Shown piece after piece: positions 5,900 to 6,320 of a DNA stretch of 6,320 nucleotides. Source of the stretch: an uncultured Bacteroides sp. Lineage in GTDB: Bacteria > Bacteroidota > Bacteroidia > Bacteroidales > Bacteroidaceae. The stretch is from NCBI GenBank assembly GCA_934716785.1, contig CAKUYM010000252.1, positions 1 through 6,320 on the forward strand, in the 5' to 3' direction. How positions within the stretch are numbered: position 1 is the stretch's first letter; every line of letters starts with the position of its first letter. The notes below the pieces were generated by a model. The model did no database searches. It saw only the letters and a program-made list of their open reading frames with translations, and was not told where the DNA came from. The position numbers and the translations under genes are program-made.

Positions 5900-6320
5900 T
5901 CACAGAAGCTCTTTACAAAGCAGATAACTGCGAATCATCATGCGAGGTATATGAAAAGGCCCTTTGAAAAGATTCCCTTTTGCCGGCTGAGCCACTGTGC
6001 CGTCACGATGAAGGTAACCGTACCACTCTCCATATTCCTTATCCGGGAAATGAGCATATGTCCAGTCACTGATTTGCTTATGCATCTGAAGATATTTCCC
6101 ATCCCCTGTAGCCTGATAAGCATATAAGGTAGCAATGATAGCTTCTGTCTGCGGCCACCAGAATTTCATATCCTGCGAATAATCCTGAGCGGGAAGATTA
6201 CGGCAATCACGGAAATTGATTATGCCGCCAAACTCCTTATCCCATCCCCACTCCCAAGACCAGTCGAGAATCTGAAGAGCCAGTTGGAGCAAATCCTTAT
6301 CCCAGTTGCGGTATTTTGCC
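5900..6320 (-). CDS. AGE family epimerase (N-acylglucosamine 2-epimerase-like), C-terminal part
   Basis: The gene enters from the right edge and ends at TGA 5902-5900; only the last 139 or so residues are visible and the start is outside the window. The frame stays open to the edge (AKYRNWDKD precedes LLQLALQ), so an apparent start at the TTG near 6292 is not a true start. In fragment numbering, WWPQTEA (54-60), GEWYGYLHRDG (97-107) and KGPFHIPR (119-126) are landmarks of the alpha/alpha-barrel AGE fold. The Glu of WWPQTE and the His of FHIPR match residues described as catalytic in this family. FHIPR resembles GlcNAc 2-epimerases more than cellobiose 2-epimerases, which usually have a different motif there. 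Such enzymes interconvert GlcNAc and ManNAc in the cytoplasm, and in B. fragilis a family member serves sialic-acid breakdown. The exact substrate is not certain. It is last in its transcript, given the terminator right after it. Confidence 0.9.
   Translation of the reverse strand, partial: AKYRNWDKDLLQLALQILDWSWEWGWDKEFGGIINFRDCRNLPAQDYSQDMKFWWPQTEAIIATLYAYQATGDGKYLQMHKQISDWTYAHFPDKEYGEWYGYLHRDGTVAQPAKGNLFKGPFHIPRMMIRSYLLCKELL

Noticed and set aside
5900..6292. Complete small protein starting at the TTG near 6292
   Set aside because: The frame continues open to the window edge and the sequence is the C-terminal part of a much longer family, so the gene is cut by the window.
1..6320. CRISPR array, tRNA, rRNA or insertion-sequence ends
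   Set aside because: No regular repeat-spacer pattern, no cloverleaf and no transposase-like coding sequence or terminal repeats were seen by reading both strands.

Overview
The window looks like the chromosome of a gut Bacteroides or a close relative. It carries a tandem SusC-like/SusD-like pair, AT-rich intergenic DNA, a textbook Bacteroides promoter (TTTG, 19 bases, TAnnTTTG) and no Shine-Dalgarno sequences. All the real genes lie on the minus strand.

Reading in the direction of transcription, from right to left: (1) 6320-5900 is the C-terminal part of an N-acylglucosamine 2-epimerase (AGE) family protein, closed by a strong intrinsic terminator at 5880-5831 with a UACG tetraloop. (2) A gene-free stretch follows from 5830 to 5129. 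Its centre is a predicted invertible promoter cassette, about 5176-5510. The cassette is bounded by two 15-bp palindromic sites that fit the consensus published for the B. fragilis tyrosine recombinase Tsr0667 (AGTYYYN4GDACT), an enzyme that flips DNA beside susC/susD genes. (3) susC-like (5128-1799) and susD-like (1780-215) form a two-gene operon for a TonB-dependent outer-membrane transporter and its surface glycan-binding lipoprotein. (4) The susCD 3' region (214-1) holds a 22-bp hairpin that pairs completely only in the minus-strand RNA, and a small plus-strand terminator-like hairpin at the left edge.

The main result is a phase-variation switch. The only consensus promoter in the intergenic DNA (5382-5412) lies inside the cassette and points away from susC, so this sequence appears to capture the OFF orientation. 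Inversion would place the promoter facing susC with a leader of about 138 nt. The susC product has no N-terminal STN signalling domain, so sigma/anti-sigma control is unlikely and promoter inversion is a natural alternative. The two sites are unusual. Their flanks repeat in direct orientation while the three central bases are exact reverse complements, so the core alone would favour inversion over deletion. The recombinase gene is not in the window and would act in trans.

The substrate cannot be read from the sequence. The neighbouring AGE epimerase hints at amino-sugar or sialic-acid-type host glycans, but it ends in its own terminator, so a functional link is only a suggestion.
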